From positions 1 through 64,000 of the forward strand of contig JAEXMK010000016.1 of NCBI GenBank assembly GCA_023444445.1: 64,000 bases of DNA, given 5' to 3'. The notes beneath the pieces are model-generated. The model was not told where the DNA came from. It made no database searches and saw nothing but the letters and a program-made list of their open reading frames with translations. Position numbers and translations under genes: made by a program. The DNA comes from Pseudomonadota bacterium. Lineage in GTDB: Bacteria; Pseudomonadota; Alphaproteobacteria; Rhizobiales; Rhizobiaceae. Of this stretch, positions 1-9,514 are shown in pieces (the stretch's first letter is position 1; every line of letters begins with the position of its first letter).

Positions 1-26
1 ACAGCAAGGGCGAACGCCTGCGCTGA
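1..26 (+). CDS. 3' end of an upstream gene (partial)
   Basis: Bases 3-26 read as an open frame ending S-K-G-E-R-L-R followed by TGA. This resembles the C-terminal tail of MalK/UgpC-type sugar ABC ATPases; the ATPase ending at 39785 finishes D-G-K-R-L-R. Only eight codons are visible, so both the frame and the identity are inferences. The next gene starts about 45 bases downstream and could be in the same operon. Confidence 0.35.
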
Positions 27-71
27 ACCCTTTCCCAAGCACCCAAGACTGATATGAAGGACGAGGATTTC

Positions 72-2075
72 ATGACGACCGAACAACCGATCCGCTGGGG
101 CATCATCGGCCCGGGCACCATCGCCAGAACATTTGCTGACGGCATCGCCCATTCCCGCACCGGCAGGTTAGAGGCCATCGCCACCCGCAATCCGGAGAAG
201 CCCGGCCTTGCCGAAGCCTTTGCCGGCGCGCGCATTGTCAAGGGTTACGATGCGCTGCTCGCCGATCCCGCTATCGACGCAGTCTATATCGCCACGCCCC
301 ATACAGGCCATGCTGAATGGGCGATCAAGGCCATCCGGGCCGGCAAGAACGTGCTGGTGGAAAAACCCATCGCGCTCTCGGCCTATGATGCCGACGCCAT
401 TTTCCACGAAGCAAAAAAGGCCGGCGTTTTCGCCGGTGAGGCCTATATGTATCGCCTGCATCCGCAGACGGCGAAGTTGCTCGAACTGGTCAGGGACCGC
501 GCGGTCGGCGATATCCGCATCATCCGCTCCAGCTTCGGTTTCAACATGGGCTCGTTCCGGGCCGATCACCGGCTGTTTGCCAATGAAACCGCAGGCGGCG
601 GCATTCTCGATGTCGGCGGTTATCCGGTTTCCATGGTGCGGATGATCGCCGGTGCCGTGGATGGCAAACCATTCGCTGAACCCGAAAAAGTGGCGGGTGC
701 GGCGCATCTCGGCCAGTCGGGCGTTGATGAATGGGCCTCGGCCGTGCTGAAATTCGCAAACGGTATCGTCGCCGAAGTCTCATGCTCGATCATGGCGGCG
801 CAGGACAATGTATTGCGCATCATCGGTTCGGAAGGGAGGATCGAGGTCAAGGATTTCTGGTTCGCCGCCGGCCACAAGGGCGGTACCGGGCGGATCGATA
901 TCATCAGGGGCGACAGGGTCGAAACCATCGAGTTGCCGGAGGATCGCTGGCTTTATTCCTTTGAGGTCGATGCGGCGGGCGAAGCGATCCGGCAGGGCAA
1001 AAAAGAATTCGATGCACCCGGCATGGGCTGGGCCGACAGTCTCGGCAATCTGCGTGTCATGGACCAGTGGCGGGCTTCCATTGGGCTGGAATACAGCGTC
1101 GAAAAGGCGACATCGCGCACCGGAAATATCGCCGGTGGGAAGGTCGTAGCCGGAACTACGGTTCCGAAGCGGCAGATACCGGGCCTTGCCAAGCCCGCTT
1201 CGGTCGTTGCGCTCGGTTTCGAATTTTTTCCCAATTTCGCTTCCGCATCCCTGACGCTCGATGCGTTTTACGAGGCGGGCGGCAATCTCTTCGATACGGC
1301 CTATGTTTATGGCGGCGGCAAAACGGAGGCGATTTTCGGCGACTGGCACACCAGCCGCAACGTGCCGCGCGAAGAGATCGTGTTGATCGGCAAGGGCGCA
1401 CATTCGCCTCTCTGCTACCCCGATATGATCGCCAAGCAGCTCGATCAGTCGCTCACGCGTCTGAAGACGGATTATGTCGATGCCTATTTCATGCATCGCG
1501 ATAATCTCGATGTTCCAGTCGCCGAATTCGTCGACGCCATGGATGCCGAAGTCCGGCGCGGGCGCATTCGCGGCATTTTCGGTGGCTCGAACTGGACGCG
1601 CGAACGCATGGATGAGGCTGCGGCTTACGCGCAGAAGAACGGCAAGCAGGCACCGGCCGCGCTTTCCAACAATTTCTCGCTTGCCGAAATGCTCGATCCC
1701 ATCTGGGCGGGCTGCGTGGCGGCATCTGACGATAATTGGAAGGCATGGCTGCAATCTCGCCAAATCCCGAATTTCGCCTGGTCCAGCCAGGGGCGTGGTT
1801 TCTTCACTGACCGCGCAGGGCGGGACAAACACGATGACGAGGAAATCGTCCGCGTCTGGTATTCCGACCGCAATTTCGTCCGCCGCGACCGGGCGATTGA
1901 GCTTGCGCAAAAACTCGGCCGCCACCCGATCCATATTGCGCTCGCTTATGTCATCGCCCAGCCTTTCCCCGTCATCCCGCTGATCGGGCCGCGCACGATT
2001 GCGGAGCTGGAGGATAGTCTTTCGGCGCTGGATATTGCGCTGACGGATGAGCAGGTGAAGTGGCTGGAGGCGTGA
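72..2075 (+). CDS. Gfo/Idh/MocA oxidoreductase fused to an aldo-keto reductase
   Basis: A 667-residue protein with two NAD(P)-dependent oxidoreductase modules in one frame. Residues ~5-335 are a Gfo/Idh/MocA dehydrogenase, with the nucleotide-binding GIIGPGTIA loop near the N-terminus, the EKPIA motif and the conserved GGGILDVGGYP segment. Residues ~345-667 are an aldo-keto reductase retaining the whole catalytic tetrad: D408, Y413, K441 and H475. I chose the ATG at 72 because an AAGGACGAGG Shine-Dalgarno-like run lies just before it; the ATG at 54 has none. The substrate is unknown, but the setting suggests sugars or sugar acids. The fusion could couple oxidation and reduction of one intermediate. 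No frameshift is evident at the junction. Confidence 0.85.
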   Translation: MTTEQPIRWGIIGPGTIARTFADGIAHSRTGRLEAIATRNPEKPGLAEAFAGARIVKGYDALLADPAIDAVYIATPHTGHAEWAIKAIRAGKNVLVEKPIALSAYDADAIFHEAKKAGVFAGEAYMYRLHPQTAKLLELVRDRAVGDIRIIRSSFGFNMGSFRADHRLFANETAGGGILDVGGYPVSMVRMIAGAVDGKPFAEPEKVAGAAHLGQSGVDEWASAVLKFANGIVAEVSCSIMAAQDNVLRIIGSEGRIEVKDFWFAAGHKGGTGRIDIIRGDRVETIELPEDRWLYSFEVDAAGEAIRQGKKEFDAPGMGWADSLGNLRVMDQWRASIGLEYSVEKATSRTGNIAGGKVVAGTTVPKRQIPGLAKPASVVALGFEFFPNFASASLTLDAFYEAGGNLFDTAYVYGGGKTEAIFGDWHTSRNVPREEIVLIGKGAHSPLCYPDMIAKQLDQSLTRLKTDYVDAYFMHRDNLDVPVAEFVDAMDAEVRRGRIRGIFGGSNWTRERMDEAAAYAQKNGKQAPAALSNNFSLAEMLDPIWAGCVAASDDNWKAWLQSRQIPNFAWSSQGRGFFTDRAGRDKHDDEEIVRVWYSDRNFVRRDRAIELAQKLGRHPIHIALAYVIAQPFPVIPLIGPRTIAELEDSLSALDIALTDEQVKWLEA

Positions 2076-2136
2076 AAGGGAATGAGACGGCGGATTTATC
2101 CGCCGCCTTCATGACATTGGTGCGACTTTGCCGCCC

Positions 2137-2263
2137 GTTTCTTCTCCCCGCTGGGGAGAAGGTGGCCCGCAGGGTCGGATGAGGGGGGCTAGGTCTCCGC
2201 ATATCTCTACCCTTGCCCCCTCATCCCGCTGCCGCGGACTTCTCCCCGGCTGGGAGAAGAAAC
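2137..2263. repeat. Rhizobial palindromic intergenic repeat
   Basis: The 330-base gap between two plus-strand genes holds a 127-bp dyad. GTTTCTTCTCCC at 2137-2148 is the exact complement of GGGAGAAGAAAC at 2252-2263. Each arm carries its own shorter palindrome (2141-2161 and 2239-2259), plus the CTCATCC/GGATGAG and GGCCC segments typical of repeats dispersed between genes in Rhizobiaceae. I see no ORF in the gap worth calling. Other copies in the genome cannot be checked here. Confidence 0.7.
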
Positions 2264-2405
2264 AAGCGGTAACCGCTCGCGTAACTGACGAATCTCAAGA
2301 TGGAGACATCATCTTCCACCTTCTTTCCTATATCGGTGACTGCTAAAGCGTAGGTTCGTAAACCTGCAGCGAAACAACCGCAGCCACACAATTACCGGGG
2401 TTCCC

Positions 2406-3632
2406 ATGAGCGATATCGACAGAAGCCGTGCGCAGCAGCTGATGCGGGAGGCGGAGATTGATGCGCTGATACTGTTCCAGCCCGAAGCCTTCCGTTATGC
2501 GCTCGGTGCTCCTGCCGGCGTGGCGACGATGTGGGGCAGGGCGGGTTCCGCGATTGCGTTGGTGCCGGCCGATGCCGGAGCAGGGCTCGCCGCTGTCGCC
2601 AGTGATCATGCCGCGCCGATCATCGAGAGGGCGGCACCTGATGTCGATCTGCGCTGCCATCGCATCTGGATCGATTTGGTCGACCTTTCGGGTGTGGAAA
2701 CCATCGCGCAGGTGGACGATGCCTATCGCCGCAAAAATTCCGGTGGGCCACGGCCGGAGACATTCGATCGTACCGCCTGTTTCGGCCTGCTCTCAGATTT
2801 GCTGCGGGAGCGCGGACTGTCCGCGGCGCGCATCGGTGCCGACCTTGAATTCATGCCCGCCGCCGATTTTTTCGCCCTGCGTCAGGCGCTGCCCGATGTG
2901 AGTTGGATTGATGGTTCGACGGTGCTGAAACGTCTGAGGGCGGTGAAATCCGAACGCGAGATCAAACTTCTCCGCCAGGCGGGAGCCGCCGCCGAGGCAG
3001 GGTTGGCGGAGATGGCGGCCGCCGCTGGTCCGGGAGCAGCACTTGGTCAACTCTCCGCTGCCTGGAAATCCGGCGCGCAGGCATATGCCGCGAAATCCGG
3101 TTTTTCGCTGAGCGGGCATTGGGACTATATTTCCGTCGGTCCGGCGCTCTCGGATATGACGGCAGTCGTTACACCGGGCGCGCTGATCAAGGCCGATGTC
3201 GGCACGCTGGTAGACGGTTATTCATCGGATGGAGCGCGGACTTTTTCATGGGGCCCGGTCTCGCCTCTGGCGGCGGATATCTTCAAAGCGCTGGAAGCGG
3301 CTTTTGCCGCCGGACTTGAGATGATCCGTCCCGGTAATAGCTTCGGTGCGGTGCACGCCGCCATGCTTGCCTCGATGCGCGGGCAAGGTTTCAGCGACTA
3401 TTATCGCGGTCATTTCGGCCATTCCGTCGGCGGTGGCGTCGGTATCGAGGAATGGCCGTTCTTTTCCCATGACAATGCGGAAATCATTCTTCCCGGCATG
3501 GTGGTCGCGCTCGAAGCGCCGTTTTATGGCGAAGGTCTGGGCGCGTTGATGATCGAAGATCAGTTCCTCGTCACATCGTCAGGCGTAGAATGCATGAATA
3601 ACCTGCCACGCACTCTGAGGGATTTATCCTGA
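2406..3632 (+). CDS. M24 family metallopeptidase (Xaa-Pro dipeptidase-like)
   Basis: 408 residues: a creatinase-like N-terminal domain (~1-165) and a pita-bread M24 domain (~175-400). All five expected metal ligands are present: D264, D275, H339 (in GHSVGGG), E370 and E384. These support a dinuclear-metal aminopeptidase/prolidase or a related C-N hydrolase; family members include prolidases and creatinase, so the exact substrate is open. There is no signal peptide, so it is cytoplasmic. The gene is monocistronic by position, following the intergenic repeat and ending 14 bases before the convergent kdgF stop. Confidence 0.85.
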   Translation: MSDIDRSRAQQLMREAEIDALILFQPEAFRYALGAPAGVATMWGRAGSAIALVPADAGAGLAAVASDHAAPIIERAAPDVDLRCHRIWIDLVDLSGVETIAQVDDAYRRKNSGGPRPETFDRTACFGLLSDLLRERGLSAARIGADLEFMPAADFFALRQALPDVSWIDGSTVLKRLRAVKSEREIKLLRQAGAAAEAGLAEMAAAAGPGAALGQLSAAWKSGAQAYAAKSGFSLSGHWDYISVGPALSDMTAVVTPGALIKADVGTLVDGYSSDGARTFSWGPVSPLAADIFKALEAAFAAGLEMIRPGNSFGAVHAAMLASMRGQGFSDYYRGHFGHSVGGGVGIEEWPFFSHDNAEIILPGMVVALEAPFYGEGLGALMIEDQFLVTSSGVECMNNLPRTLRDLS

Positions 3633-3634
3633 GA

Positions 3635-3650
3635 CTGAGCCCCAGCTCAG
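3635..3650. terminator. Short hairpin between convergent genes
   Basis: CTGAGC and GCTCAG form a 6-bp stem with a CCCA loop between the M24 peptidase stop and the kdgF stop, overlapping the end of kdgF. There is no strong T tract, so this is at best a weak bidirectional terminator. Confidence 0.25.
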
Positions 3651-3964
3651 AGGAAATCGTCGCGGCGAGGCGTGAAGCAGTCGATCAGCTCGCCCTCTTC
3701 AAGGCAAAGGCAACCGTGCTCGACATGGCCGGGCACGATAAGGCTGTCGCCCTTCTGCAGATCATAAGCGTCGCCGTCGCGGTAGAAGCGGAAGCTGCCG
3801 CTGGCGACGTAGGTCGATTGCACATGTGGATGGCTGTGCAGCTTGCCTTCGGCACCGGTCTTGAACCGGAAGGATACGACCATCAGCTCGGGTGCTTCGG
3901 AAAGCACGGTCCGCTCCACGCCGTCGTCGGGCGAAACGGTGGGGAATGTCGGAAGCTGCTGCAT
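3647..3964 (-). CDS. kdgF: KdgF-like cupin (unsaturated uronate linearisation)
   Basis: A 105-residue single-domain cupin. The metal-binding cupin motif is seen in HSHPHVQSTYVASGSFRF (about residues 43-60), and a second histidine follows near residue 82 (VPGHVEHG). KdgF proteins turn the unsaturated galacturonate released from pectin oligomers into the linear keto sugar DKI, the substrate of KduI. The size fits KdgF. It is the last gene of the minus-strand set udh, gntR, kdgF, opposite kduI/kduD. A generic cupin role is possible but the context makes KdgF likely. Confidence 0.8.
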   Translation of the reverse strand: MQQLPTFPTVSPDDGVERTVLSEAPELMVVSFRFKTGAEGKLHSHPHVQSTYVASGSFRFYRDGDAYDLQKGDSLIVPGHVEHGCLCLEEGELIDCFTPRRDDFL

Positions 3965-3992
3965 GGGTTTCTCCTCAGTCTTGCGATGTGGT

Positions 3993-4736
3993 TCAGCGTG
4001 GTGCGCGCAACATGGCGCGGTAACGCGTCTGGCTGCTTTTCAGGTGGTGGCGCATGGCGCTTCGTGCAGCATCTTCGTCGCCATCCTGGATGGCAATCAG
4101 GATCGCCTCGTGTTCGCCGACCAGCCGGTCAAGATCGGCGGGTGAAAGCACTGTTTCCGTGCCGTTTTGTGCCACGGCCCGGCGTGGAATGACGGTCGGT
4201 CCCAGCACCTGCAGGAACTCGCTGAAGCGGGGATTGTTGGTTGCCTCGGCCACCGCAAGGTGAAAGGCGAAATCGGCCTCTGCCGTCGGCATGCCCTTCG
4301 CTGCACTGGCGCGGAAGGCATCGAAGGCCTCGATGATCTTCTCTTCCTGCGCCGGCGAGCGGCGAATGGCGGCAAGGCCGGCGGCATCGCCTTCCACGGC
4401 GGTGCGCAGTTCCAGCATTTCGATCAGCGAGGAGACACGCGCGAGATCGACATTATGGAACGGCCGTCGCTCCACGGGCGCCGGCTCCAGCACGAAGACG
4501 CCCGCGCCCTGACGCGGCTCGACAAGACCATCGGAGCGCAGTGAGGCAATTGCCTCGCGCACCACGGTGCGGCTCACTCCAAATTCCTGTGTCAGCTGCG
4601 CTTCGGAGGGCAGGCGGTCGCCAGTCTTGTAACGGCCCTTGGCGATCTGGCTGCGCAGTTCCTCCGACACCTTCACCACAAGCGTTCTGCCCTGGGGCGC
4701 TGCCGGTTCGGAGGTCGTCGCTTTTGTCATCTTCAT
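3993..4736 (-). CDS. GntR/FadR-family transcriptional regulator (FCD type)
   Basis: 247 residues. The N-terminal winged helix (~20-85) carries GDRLPSEAQL and the recognition helix VSRTVVREAI, followed by the QGAGVFV wing. The C-terminal helical FCD ligand domain spans ~100-235, with D and H residues typical of metal-assisted carboxylate binding. FCD regulators often sense sugar acids, and this gene sits between udh and kdgF, so it probably controls uronate catabolism (ExuR/UxuR/KdgR role). No strong Shine-Dalgarno is visible before 4736; an in-frame ATG two codons in is an alternative start. Confidence 0.85.
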   Translation of the reverse strand: MKMTKATTSEPAAPQGRTLVVKVSEELRSQIAKGRYKTGDRLPSEAQLTQEFGVSRTVVREAIASLRSDGLVEPRQGAGVFVLEPAPVERRPFHNVDLARVSSLIEMLELRTAVEGDAAGLAAIRRSPAQEEKIIEAFDAFRASAAKGMPTAEADFAFHLAVAEATNNPRFSEFLQVLGPTVIPRRAVAQNGTETVLSPADLDRLVGEHEAILIAIQDGDEDAARSAMRHHLKSSQTRYRAMLRAPR

Positions 4737-4828
4737 CGCCGTTCTAAAAAATCGGTTGCAGGCCTGTTCCTCGATACGTCATTCACGGTCCCGCTTGCAA
4801 TCCCGCCGCTCGCGCGTCGCGCAGCCGC

Positions 4829-5632
4829 TCACGTTGCCTTGAAGATAGGGTTGTCGACGAACACACCGCCCTGAAAACGCACAAGTGCGTCGCCGGGGTC
4901 GGGCTTCGGGCTGGTCTGCGCGATCTGTTCGCGGAAGGCCTCGGCGTTGTCTTTTGGTTTCCAGCCGAGGTAGCCGAGATGGGAATTGTCCCACCAGCCG
5001 GCATCATTGGCCGAAGCGCCCCAGACGACCGGGCAGCCGAGCACAGGCGCGCGAAATACCGCCTCGATCAGCGACACGAAATCATCCTGCGAGAACCAGG
5101 TGGAAAGCATGCGGAAATTTTCGGGTTGCGGTGTGCAGGAGCCGATACGGACCAGCGCCGTCTCCTGTCCAAATTTCTCGAAATACATGCGGGCGAGGTT
5201 TTCGCCGAAACATTTGGAGACGCCATAAAGCCCGTCTGGGCGGAAGGGAACATCGGGGCCGAGCCGCTCGGTCTGCGGATAATAACCGATCGTATGGTTG
5301 GAGCTGGCAAAAACGATGCGTGGCTGTCCGTGTGCGCGGGCTGCCTCGTAGAGATTATAAAGCCCTATGATATTGCCCTCTAAAATCTGCTCGAAGGGCC
5401 GCTCCACTGATATGCCGCCGAGATGCACGATGCCGTCGCAACCTGCAACCATGGCGTCCACTGCAGCCGCATCGGCAAGGTCGCATTGGACACATTCTTC
5501 GTTCGGTCCGGCCGGATCGAGCGGGGAGAGATCGGCAAGACGTACTATTTTTGCCATCGGCGCAAGGCGCTCGCGCATGACACGGCCAAGCTGGCCCGCC
5601 GCACCGGTCACAAGAAGCCGTTTCATCGCCAT
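4829..5632 (-). CDS. udh: Uronate dehydrogenase
   Basis: 267 residues, an extended short-chain dehydrogenase. TGAAGQLG at residues 9-16 binds NAD+. The catalytic set is S110/S111 (VFASSNHT) with Y136 and K140 in YGVSK. The protein matches, almost residue for residue as I recall it, the characterised A. tumefaciens uronate dehydrogenase (EC 1.1.1.203), which oxidises D-galacturonate or D-glucuronate to the aldaro-lactone. The product feeds Gli, Gci and KdgD encoded just across the divergent promoter. The second in-frame ATG (5626) is an alternative start. It is the first gene of the minus-strand transcript. Confidence 0.95.
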   Translation of the reverse strand: MAMKRLLVTGAAGQLGRVMRERLAPMAKIVRLADLSPLDPAGPNEECVQCDLADAAAVDAMVAGCDGIVHLGGISVERPFEQILEGNIIGLYNLYEAARAHGQPRIVFASSNHTIGYYPQTERLGPDVPFRPDGLYGVSKCFGENLARMYFEKFGQETALVRIGSCTPQPENFRMLSTWFSQDDFVSLIEAVFRAPVLGCPVVWGASANDAGWWDNSHLGYLGWKPKDNAEAFREQIAQTSPKPDPGDALVRFQGGVFVDNPIFKAT

Positions 5633-5764
5633 TCTACCAAGCCTTTTCTGTGTCTTTGCGGTGGCCCAGAGTGTCGCCGCCTCTTGACCTTGTCATACAT
5701 ATCGTACAAAAATCGGATAACATATATTATGTGCTATACGCAACAATCATGAAGGATGAGTTTG
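5633..5764. promoter_or_regulatory. Divergent udh/kduI control region
   Basis: This 132-base region separates the udh and kduI starts and must hold both promoters. It is distinctly AT-rich between about 5690 and 5750. TTGT and ACAA half-sites flank ATACATATCG around 5690-5710, followed by the imperfect dyad-like ATAACATATATTATGTGCTAT around 5716-5736. A GntR-family operator is plausible, but no single clear site stands out. Confidence 0.45.
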
Positions 5765-6589
5765 ATGTTGACCGTCGAAACCAGGCAGGCCGTGAACCCG
5801 GACTATGCGAAAACGCTGGATACCGAGGGACTTCGCCGGCATTTCCTTGCGAACGACATGTTCCGGTCCGGCGAAATCAGGCTGATCTATACCCACTACG
5901 ATCGTTTCGTCATGGGCGGCGCGGTACCAAATGGCGCACCGCTGACGCTGGACAAGGTGGAGGAAACCAGGACGCCGTCCTTCCTCGACCGGCGTGAGAT
6001 GGGCATCGTCAATATCGGTGAGGCCGGCACTGTCAGCGCGGGCGGGGAGACCTATACGCTCAATCGCGGCGACGTGCTTTATCTCGGTGCGGGAAGCGGT
6101 GCCGTCACCTTTGACGGGGCGGGCCGATTCTACATCACGTCCTGCCCGGCGCATCGCAGCCTGCCGGCCAAGCTCGTTACGCTGGCCAACAGCAAGGAGG
6201 TCAAGCTTGGCGCGACCGAGACCTCCAACAAGCGCACCATCAACCAGTTCATCCACCCGCTTGTCATGGAAAGCTGCCAGCTGGTGCTGGGTTATACGAC
6301 GCTGGAGGATGGCTCGGTGTGGAACACCATTCCCTCGCATATTCATGACCGCCGCATGGAGGCTTATCTGTATTTCGGCATGGATGAGAAGTCGCGCGTC
6401 CTGCATTTGATGGGTGAGCCGCAGGAGACCCGGCACCTGTTCATTTCGAATGAAGAAGGCGCCATTTCGCCGCCTTGGTCGATCCATTCCGGCGCGGGTA
6501 TCGGCTCTTACACCTTCATCTGGGCCATGGCGGGCGACAATGTCGATTATACCGACATGGACTTCATTCAGCCGGGGGATCTGAAATGA
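5765..6589 (+). CDS. kduI: 4-deoxy-L-threo-5-hexosulose-uronate ketol-isomerase
   Basis: 274 residues, the expected length for KduI (EC 5.3.1.17), a bicupin isomerase converting the linear keto-uronate from pectin breakdown to 2,5-diketo-3-deoxygluconate. The zinc site is recognisable as HIHDRRMEAY (two His and a Glu) with a later His in WSIHSGAG. The ATG at 5765 was chosen because AAGGATGAG lies 8 bases upstream; the in-frame ATG at 5756 abuts the same ribosome site with no spacing. The stop overlaps the kduD start (ATGA), so the two are translationally coupled. Confidence 0.95.
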   Translation: MLTVETRQAVNPDYAKTLDTEGLRRHFLANDMFRSGEIRLIYTHYDRFVMGGAVPNGAPLTLDKVEETRTPSFLDRREMGIVNIGEAGTVSAGGETYTLNRGDVLYLGAGSGAVTFDGAGRFYITSCPAHRSLPAKLVTLANSKEVKLGATETSNKRTINQFIHPLVMESCQLVLGYTTLEDGSVWNTIPSHIHDRRMEAYLYFGMDEKSRVLHLMGEPQETRHLFISNEEGAISPPWSIHSGAGIGSYTFIWAMAGDNVDYTDMDFIQPGDLK

Positions 6590-7329
6590 GGAACCCCTTT
6601 TCGCTTGAAGGGCGTAAGGCGCTCGTGACGGGTGCGAATACGGGGCTTGGCCAGGCGATTGCGATAGGCCTCGCCGCCGCCGGTGCGGAGGTGGTCTGCG
6701 CCGCCCGCCGTGCGCCGGACGAAACCCTTGATATCATCGCAAAGGATGGCGGCAAGGCGAGTTCACTGCTTATCGATTTTTCCGATCCGCTGGCGGCGAA
6801 GGACAGTTTCACTGACGCCGGTTTCGATATTCTCGTCAACAATGCCGGGATCATTCGCCGCGCCGATTCAGTCGAATTTTCCGAGCTCGACTGGGACGAG
6901 GTGATAGACGTCAATCTGAAGGCGCTGTTCTTCACCACGCAGGCTTTTGCGAAGGAATTGCTGGCAAAAGGGCGTTCGGGCAAGGTGGTCAATATCGCCT
7001 CGCTGCTTTCCTTCCAGGGCGGCATTCGCGTGCCGTCCTACACGGCGGCGAAACATGGCGTTGCCGGCCTCACCAAGCTTCTGGCGAATGAATGGGCGGC
7101 GAAGGGCATCAATGTGAATGCGATTGCGCCGGGTTACATCGAAACCAACAATACCGAGGCCCTGCGCGCGGACGCGGCCCGCAACAAGGCCATTCTGGAG
7201 CGTATTCCGGCCGGACGCTGGGGCCGCTCGGAAGATATCGCCGGGGCGGCGGTTTTCCTGTCGTCTGCGGCGGCCGATTATGTGCATGGAGCCATTCTCA
7301 ATGTCGATGGCGGCTGGCTGGCGCGCTGA
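6586..7329 (+). CDS. kduD: 2-dehydro-3-deoxy-D-gluconate 5-dehydrogenase
   Basis: 247 residues, a classical short-chain dehydrogenase. TGANTGLG (15-22) binds the cofactor, NNAG is at 85-88, and the catalytic residues are S139, Y152 and K156. KduD reduces 2,5-diketo-3-deoxygluconate from KduI to KDG. The frame stays open upstream inside kduI, but the ATG in the ATGA overlap with the kduI stop gives the standard N-terminus. No kdgK or eda is visible in this window, so KDG must be processed by genes elsewhere. Confidence 0.93.
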   Translation: MRNPFSLEGRKALVTGANTGLGQAIAIGLAAAGAEVVCAARRAPDETLDIIAKDGGKASSLLIDFSDPLAAKDSFTDAGFDILVNNAGIIRRADSVEFSELDWDEVIDVNLKALFFTTQAFAKELLAKGRSGKVVNIASLLSFQGGIRVPSYTAAKHGVAGLTKLLANEWAAKGINVNAIAPGYIETNNTEALRADAARNKAILERIPAGRWGRSEDIAGAAVFLSSAAADYVHGAILNVDGGWLAR

Positions 7330-7349
7330 TTTGCGCCGGTCTTTAAAAT

Positions 7350-7382
7350 TCATCATATAACTTGTATGATGAGTTGTTGACA
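7350..7382. promoter_or_regulatory. Palindromic operator and promoter element before kdgD
   Basis: TCATCATA (7350-7357) and TATGATGA (7365-7372) form a perfect 8-bp inverted repeat with a 7-base spacer in the 110-base kduD-kdgD gap. A TTGACA hexamer follows at 7377-7382, with only a weak -10 at the usual distance. The dyad is a good candidate binding site for the GntR/FCD regulator at 3993-4736. This is inference from position and symmetry. Confidence 0.5.
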
Positions 7383-7421
7383 AATATAAGGCGAGCGGTT
7401 TAGGTGGCTTTCACTCAATGA

Positions 7422-8354
<933 letters not shown>

Positions 8355-8377
8355 TCACGGCAAACGGGAGGAGAGCC

Positions 8378-9514
8378 ATGAAAATCACGGCGGTGCGCAC
8401 GCATCTGCTCGAACACCGGCTGGACACGCCGTTTGAAAGCGCATCCATGCGTTTCGACCGGCGGGCTCATGTTCTGGTGGAGATCGAATGCGATGACGGG
8501 ACTGTCGGCTGGGGCGAATGCCTCGGCCCGGCGCGGCCGAACGCCGCCGTGGTTCAGGCCTATTCCGGCTGGCTCATCGGCCAGGACCCGCGCCAGACCG
8601 AAAAGATCTGGGCCGTGCTTTATAATGCGCTCCGCGATCAGGGCCAGCGCGGCCTTAGCCTCACCGCCTTGTCCGGTATCGATATCGCGCTCTGGGATAT
8701 CAAGGGCAAGCACTACGGTGCTTCCATCTCGATGCTGCTCGGCGGGCGCTGGCGCGAAAGCGTGCGGGCCTATGCCACCGGTAGCTTCAAGCGCGATGGC
8801 GTCGACCGCGTCTCTGATAATGCCTCCGAGATGGCGGAGCGCCGCGCTGAAGGTTTCCACGCCTGCAAGATCAAGATCGGCTTCGGCATCGAGGAAGACC
8901 TCCGGGTGATCGCTGCGGTGCGTGAGGCGATCGGGCCGGATATGCGGCTGATGATCGATGCCAATCACGGTTATACGGTCACCGAAGCCGTCACGCTTGG
9001 CAACCGCGCCGCCGACTATGGTGTCGACTGGTTCGAGGAGCCGGTGGTTCCCGAACAGCTCGATGCCTATCAGCGTGTACGGGCAGGGCAGCCGATCCCG
9101 GTTGCGGGTGGCGAGACCTGGCATGGACGTTATGGCATGTGGCAGGCGCTTTCCGCCGGTGCCGTGGATATTCTCCAGCCCGATCTCTGCGGTTGCGGCG
9201 GATTTTCCGAAACGCAGAAGATTGCCACGCTTGCGACACTGCACGGCGTGCGCATCGTGCCGCATGTCTGGGGCACAGGCGTGCAGATTGCCGCTGCGCT
9301 GCAATTCATGGCGGCGATGACGCCTGATCCGGTGCGGGCCAATCCCATCGAACCGATCATGGAATTTGATCGAACCCACAATCCGTTCCGGCAGGCCGTG
9401 CTGCATGCGCCTCTTGAGGCGGTAAACGGCATTGTCGCCATTCCCGATGGTCCCGGTCTCGGCATCGAGATCAACCGCGATGCATTGACCGAATTCAGGA
9501 TGCCAGATCCATGA
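8378..9514 (+). CDS. gci: D-galactarolactone cycloisomerase
   Basis: 378 residues of the enolase superfamily, MLE/mandelate racemase type. Active-site residues are visible at the family positions: K164 and K166 (the KxK motif), metal ligands D194, E220 and E246, and H296. The A. tumefaciens enzyme (EC 5.5.1.27) opens galactaro-1,4-lactone to 3-deoxy-2-keto-hexarate, the KdgD substrate. A GGGAGGAGAG ribosome site precedes the start. Its stop overlaps the gli start by four bases. Substrate specificity is assigned from recalled close similarity and from the udh/kdgD context. Confidence 0.92.
   Translation: MKITAVRTHLLEHRLDTPFESASMRFDRRAHVLVEIECDDGTVGWGECLGPARPNAAVVQAYSGWLIGQDPRQTEKIWAVLYNALRDQGQRGLSLTALSGIDIALWDIKGKHYGASISMLLGGRWRESVRAYATGSFKRDGVDRVSDNASEMAERRAEGFHACKIKIGFGIEEDLRVIAAVREAIGPDMRLMIDANHGYTVTEAVTLGNRAADYGVDWFEEPVVPEQLDAYQRVRAGQPIPVAGGETWHGRYGMWQALSAGAVDILQPDLCGCGGFSETQKIATLATLHGVRIVPHVWGTGVQIAAALQFMAAMTPDPVRANPIEPIMEFDRTHNPFRQAVLHAPLEAVNGIVAIPDGPGLGIEINRDALTEFRMPDP

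Noticed and set aside
780..1934. 384-codon antisense ORF within the fusion gene
   Set aside because: A shadow of the high-GC coding strand; it lies wholly inside a gene with intact motifs and has no ribosome site or recognisable domain.
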